A stretch of DNA of 64,000 nucleotides from Acidobacteriota bacterium (GTDB lineage: Bacteria > Acidobacteriota > Blastocatellia > RBC074), in contig JADJLO010000015.1 in the NCBI GenBank assembly GCA_016710075.1, positions 150,022 to 214,021 of the forward strand, read 5' to 3'. Below are positions 60,812 to 64,000 of this stretch, in pieces. The position numbers and the translations under genes are program-made. Under the pieces are notes generated by a model. The model was given only the letters and a program-made list of their open reading frames with translations, was not told the origin of the DNA and ran no database searches. The number at the start of each line of letters is the position of its first letter. Within the stretch, counting starts at the first letter, position 1.

Positions 60812-62437
60812 TTATGGCGCCAGCTTGCCGCCAGGCAGGACTCTGAACCTTGTGCCGCGCCACTCGATTTCGTCTCCGATGAAGCTGACAACCCAGATCC
60901 CGAAAGTGATCAGATCGCGCACGGGGACAAGCCAGAAATATCTGGCCAGGACGACATCCTTCAAGCCGTAGACTCCGACAAGAAAAACCGGAAGAAACCT
61001 GAAGATCATGGTCGCACCAAAAAGCCACCAGGCGAAAGGGGAAAAGTTCCACAGCAAGAGGGCAATCAGGGAGGTTGCCGTTCCGTAGGTTAGAATCAGT
61101 CCACGGTAGCCCCAGGGCCTGGAGATTCTCGTGGATCTGCCCCATCGGAGCTGGTGTTTGAGCATGGTCAGAATAGAGTCGGGACCGGAAATATGTTCGA
61201 CGACATAATCTGAAAGGACGACTTGATGACCTTCTCGAGCGGTGAGATTTCCGAGTATGAAGTCGTCGGCAAGATAGTCGGCGGCTGCATGGAAGCCTCC
61301 GATCTTCTCGAAAATATCCCTGCGCATGACGATTGTCGAACCGAGCGAGAAGGCGATTCCCTCAAGTGCGCGAGAAGAGCAGACCTCGGGGCCAAAGGTC
61401 GATGAGATCCCGATATTTTCAATCAGCGCTGCGGGTGTTGTGGCACCGGCTCCGCGATAAAGACAGGTTACCATGCCATTCTGAGGCTGCTGCATGGGCG
61501 CTATTACGCGGCGCAGGTAATCGGGACCGACCCTGATGTCACTGTCGGCGATGAGTAAAATTCCGTGCTTCGCCCTTTCATACATATTCTGCATGTTCGA
61601 AACCTTGGCGTTGAAGCCGATTTCCCGGTCGGAGACGACCAGCTCTATATCGGAGCCCGGGAAATCCGAGATCAATCGGCGAATGATCGGCACGGCCGGG
61701 TCCGTTTCATCGCGGACTCCGAAGATGACCTGGTATTCGGGATAATCCTGCCGGCAGAAACTCGCAAAATTATCATAGGCGCCCGCGTCAGCGCCTCTTA
61801 CTGGTTTGAGGATTGACGCAGGCGGAGTGTAATTCAATCCCAGTGCGCGCTGCCTTTTCCGGTCTCTGAACCAAAGCAATCCGGCAACGAATGCGATTCC
61901 ATAATAAACAATGGCCGATATGATGCAGATCAGGATCGCGATTCGAGCCGAAGTGATCAGCCAGAATAACAATGGTTGATTGCTTTGATCGACGATGTTG
62001 TCCGGGGTGATCAAGCCTGCGAGCTTGCGCAACCATCCTGTTGCACTCGCATTGAATATCTCCTCCAGCTTTCCTGAAAGCGATACCAGCGAGACCCCGA
62101 ATGCGACGAGCAGGGTTCCCATCCATCTCTCTCTGGAAATTCTCTCTTTGAGAAAGAAGCGGGCGCCAACAGTATTGGTAATGTAGCTGACGGCTGTCAG
62201 CGGGACCACGAAGCTCAGATCGGCATAGCTCAAAAGGCTGATAAAGGAAAAGAAGGAAAATGCAAGGCAGGCCACTCCCCCAAAGAGATAAGGATTTCGC
62301 AGCATGCTCAAAACTGCGCCAAAGAGACGGCGAGGCTGGAATGAAACATCCCCGACCTGCTGCATTCCTTTGGCGGAAAGAATCTCTCCAAGCGAGCTTC
62401 CGGCAATCAGGCAGCATAGAAGAAGCAATGTTTTCAT
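60812..62437 (-). CDS. hpnI: fusion of EamA/DMT transporter domain and HpnI-like hopanoid glycosyltransferase
   Basis: Start ATG 62437 overlaps the upstream EamA stop by 4 bases. Of 541 residues, about 1-125 form a four-helix EamA/SMR-like half-transporter (GVACLAFSFFSFISLLSYAD, LSFVVPLTAVSYITNTVGAR). After a linker and one helix (IAILICIISAIVYYGIAFV) comes a GT2 domain of the HpnI/ceramide-glucosyltransferase type: PPASILKPVRGADAG, LIADSDIRVGPDYL (DxD-like), GGFHAAADYLADDF, and LKHQLRWGRSTR (QxxRW). Two or three C-terminal membrane helices follow. HpnI adds GlcNAc to bacteriohopanetetrol, and HpnK next to it then deacetylates it. The fusion is unusual. Confidence 0.88.
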   Translation of the reverse strand: MKTLLLLCCLIAGSSLGEILSAKGMQQVGDVSFQPRRLFGAVLSMLRNPYLFGGVACLAFSFFSFISLLSYADLSFVVPLTAVSYITNTVGARFFLKERISRERWMGTLLVAFGVSLVSLSGKLEEIFNASATGWLRKLAGLITPDNIVDQSNQPLLFWLITSARIAILICIISAIVYYGIAFVAGLLWFRDRKRQRALGLNYTPPASILKPVRGADAGAYDNFASFCRQDYPEYQVIFGVRDETDPAVPIIRRLISDFPGSDIELVVSDREIGFNAKVSNMQNMYERAKHGILLIADSDIRVGPDYLRRVIAPMQQPQNGMVTCLYRGAGATTPAALIENIGISSTFGPEVCSSRALEGIAFSLGSTIVMRRDIFEKIGGFHAAADYLADDFILGNLTAREGHQVVLSDYVVEHISGPDSILTMLKHQLRWGRSTRISRPWGYRGLILTYGTATSLIALLLWNFSPFAWWLFGATMIFRFLPVFLVGVYGLKDVVLARYFWLVPVRDLITFGIWVVSFIGDEIEWRGTRFRVLPGGKLAP

Positions 62438-62859
62438 GCGGCCTTCACCCCGGCATCGATATCGATCTCGTCCTGCCTGGTCGTTCTTTGTTCGGTGTTT
62501 GAAACCACGGCGACGCCCACGCAGATGATCAATGTGCCTATCCATCGGACGATAGACACATGCTCGCCCAGCAGCTTCCACGACATGAAGGCATTCAACA
62601 CATAACCGAAAGCCGTCACCGGCAAGACGAAACTCAGATCGGCCCATGATAACGCAACCAGATATAACCCGAAAAAGATGCTCAAGATAAAAATGCCGCC
62701 CCAGATCAGCGGATTCGAAAATACCTGAACCCCGATATGAAACAGTTGCACCGGATCAATCGTGTCCACCTCTCCGACGGACCTCATTCCCTTGGTCAGG
62801 CAGACATCCCCCAGAGTCTGGGCGCAAATTGCTATGAATAATACAAAAAGTGTTTTCAT
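62434..62859 (-). CDS. EamA/DMT family small membrane protein
   Basis: A 141-residue four-helix protein (LFVLFIAICAQTLGDVCLTK, LIWGGIFILSIFFGLYLVAL, LSFVLPVTAFGYVLNAFMSW, WIGTLIICVGVAVVSNTEQR), about half a usual DMT permease, so it probably dimerises or pairs with the EamA domain of the fused next protein, which it resembles throughout (LSFV(V/L)P, GTL). The C-terminus is a short charged tail. It is translationally coupled to that gene (ATGA overlap). It may flip or bind a polyprenyl or hopanoid lipid, which is inferred from context only. Confidence 0.85.
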   Translation of the reverse strand: MKTLFVLFIAICAQTLGDVCLTKGMRSVGEVDTIDPVQLFHIGVQVFSNPLIWGGIFILSIFFGLYLVALSWADLSFVLPVTAFGYVLNAFMSWKLLGEHVSIVRWIGTLIICVGVAVVSNTEQRTTRQDEIDIDAGVKAA

Positions 62860-62902
62860 TTAATAAAAAATCCAGGTTTACTCTGATGATAACCGGCCAT
62901 AC

Positions 62903-63808
62903 TCATGCCTTTTTCTTCATTGATAAATTATCGTAAGTGGCCAGACTGAAGCCTGAATTATCGATGGCCAGTCTGATCCGATCGCTGAGCATGGCTTGCA
63001 ATTCGATCGGGCCTCCGGGGTTTTCTCTGATCGAATCGGATTGAGCATCGAGCGCCAGCGGGTGGGCGTATATTTCAGTGCTTTCGTGGTCCATCTGGTC
63101 GATCAATCGGAGAAGGTAGTTTTCGTTCATGTCCCCGGACTGGAGCAGTCCGTAAACCCTGCTGGCCCGGAGGAACTCGCGCCTTTCAAGCTTCTTCTCG
63201 CACCACCTGCCGAGCAGGTTGAAAACGGTGCCCCAGACGAGCTTGATGCCAAGGTTCTTTCGATCGAGTTTCAGGCTGAGCTTCATCTCGCCTTTGACCA
63301 CGCGGACCCGTCGAACCCCGTATTCTTCGCAAAGCCGTATCAGTTCGTCAAAAATCACCGGATGCATGTGAAGATGCGTGTGACCGTCTACATGGGAGAA
63401 GGGAAGACCAGTTGATGCGAATCTGTCGAACTGCTCCCTCATCTCGCGTCTGAGCTCCGCCCTTGCGGCTCCGCTGAAATAGTATTGAACCCCGGCCTTG
63501 AAGGAACTATCGGTGAATCGCCCGCGTTGATCCGTGATTGTGGGGAGTTCCGAATGCGGCAATCCTGATCTTCCGAGCACCAGGACGAGATGAAGCCCGA
63601 CTGCGAGCCCGCGATTTTCAAAGGCCAGCCTGACCGCATCTTGAGCCGCTTCCTCATTCACCATCAGGCTCGTCGAAGTCAGAATCCCTTCTCGATGCGC
63701 CCGGATGATCCCTTCGTTGACCGCCTTTGAATATCCAAAATCATCCCCATTGACGATCAACGGGACTTTGTTGTCGGGTGTTCTGGCGCTCTCAAATGTG
63801 TTGGTCAT
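62903..63808 (-). CDS. hpnK: HpnK-like hopanoid deacetylase (YdjC/ChbG family)
   Basis: About 301 residues from ATG 63808; upstream in-frame Met codons at 63829 and 63847 are also possible and all ribosome sites are weak. VPLIVNGDDFGYSKAVNEGI is the YdjC N-terminal metal Asp motif, SLMVNEEAA and GLHLVLVLGRSGLP follow, and FSHVDGHTHLHMHPVIFDEL holds the metal His residues. HpnK removes the acetyl group from GlcNAc-bacteriohopanetetrol made by HpnI. Its start overlaps the end of the upstream potassium-channel gene by 17 bases. A 43-base gap separates it from the EamA gene. Confidence 0.9.
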   Translation of the reverse strand: MTNTFESARTPDNKVPLIVNGDDFGYSKAVNEGIIRAHREGILTSTSLMVNEEAAQDAVRLAFENRGLAVGLHLVLVLGRSGLPHSELPTITDQRGRFTDSSFKAGVQYYFSGAARAELRREMREQFDRFASTGLPFSHVDGHTHLHMHPVIFDELIRLCEEYGVRRVRVVKGEMKLSLKLDRKNLGIKLVWGTVFNLLGRWCEKKLERREFLRASRVYGLLQSGDMNENYLLRLIDQMDHESTEIYAHPLALDAQSDSIRENPGGPIELQAMLSDRIRLAIDNSGFSLATYDNLSMKKKA

Positions 63809-64000
63809 TCTTCCGAATCGATTCAACATTGTGCAGTTTGCGGACATCCACGGTCAGGCGACCTGACGGAGTCGGAGGATTGTAAATGTTGACGTATCTC
63901 GCATCCCAGATAACTTCATCCGCCCTGTAGGATGACCTGGAATGAACCGTCTGCGAGAAAGTTTCATCAGTGCCTGTGAGCAGTATCAGAATTCGGCTTC
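63792..64000 (-). CDS. inward-rectifier (Kir/KirBac-type) potassium channel, C-terminal end, partial
   Basis: The minus-strand frame entering from the window edge reads ILILLTGTDETFSQTVHSRS, SYRADEVIWDARYVNIYNPP, TPSGRLTVDVRKL and ends at TGA 63792. The TG-x-DETFSQTVHxRxSY and (D/E)(E/I)xWxARFxN(I/M) patterns are those of the cytoplasmic IRK domain of Kir channels. The transmembrane part lies beyond the window. It overlaps the hpnK start and may be cotranscribed by chance of position. Confidence 0.75.
   Translation of the reverse strand, partial: SRILILLTGTDETFSQTVHSRSSYRADEVIWDARYVNIYNPPTPSGRLTVDVRKLHNVESIRKNDQHI

Noticed and set aside
62438..62647. A longer start for the EamA-HpnI fusion
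   Set aside because: The extra 70 residues are Arg-rich nonsense and overlap the small EamA gene; ATG 62437 is coupled to its stop.

Overview
The window reads as chromosomal DNA of an Acidobacteriota bacterium, probably class Blastocatellia. This is inferred from protein families, not from a marker gene: two proteins end in the TIGR03437 domain typical of that phylum, and there are DUF5666 repeats, a CRTAC1/FG-GAP protein beside a multihaem cytochrome, a DUF1844 protein, a fused two-subunit E1 dehydrogenase and hopanoid-lipid genes. No phage, transposase, integrase, rRNA or CRISPR array was seen.

Layout. 1-8.7 kb: the start of a beta-helix lipoprotein gene, then a TetR-regulated tripartite RND efflux operon (regulator, adaptor, pump, a cyclodeaminase-family enzyme, TolC). 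8.8-13.4 kb: housekeeping genes on the plus strand (DUF1844, PhnP-like hydrolase, ribF, UbiB-like kinase, SDR). 13.6-17.0 kb: ackA, then a two-gene unit of a secreted unknown and a dimethylargininase-like enzyme. 17.4-22.3 kb: LIC_10091-like and DUF3303 genes, a fused E1 alpha/beta dehydrogenase and a Pro-rich membrane protein. A poly-G tract (22.54-22.69 kb) precedes aat, a Bax-inhibitor-like protein and a PrsW protease. 25.5-40 kb is all minus strand: M14 peptidase, DUF5666 repeat protein, D-aminoacylase-like amidohydrolase with GH20 hexosaminidase, CRTAC1 protein and membrane-anchored pentahaem cytochrome-TPR. 40.3-43.6 kb is the dTDP-rhamnose operon, followed by a secreted metalloprotease, a decayed mazEF-like module, a conserved acidic protein and tRNA-Glu. 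49-57 kb: TPR and TonB-like proteins, an aquaporin remnant and two divergent S9 peptidases. 57.3-60.5 kb: two tandem PPi-type phosphofructokinases and a Cu/Zn SOD. 60.8-64 kb: EamA-HpnI fusion, EamA, HpnK and the tail of a Kir-type potassium channel.

Two themes cross the window. First, all six convergent gene junctions hold an inverted repeat, and five of them belong to short dispersed repeat families (GATTACGAAACAGACGAAA; CGCCAAGAACGCCAAG with AAAGTTT heptads). Related copies, and a third family (GCATGGAGTTCCGC), also supply the last codons of some genes and border a truncated aquaporin gene. Second, at least six otherwise intact genes are broken by single-base indels, mostly in short homopolymers. 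With the poly-G tract this suggests residual sequencing or assembly error, so these genes should be treated as probably intact until resequenced.

I did not find a clear new defence or biosynthetic system. The best candidates for new biology are the repeats at gene ends, the EamA-HpnI fusion, the membrane pentahaem cytochrome-TPR/CRTAC1 pair and the DUF5666 octad protein.
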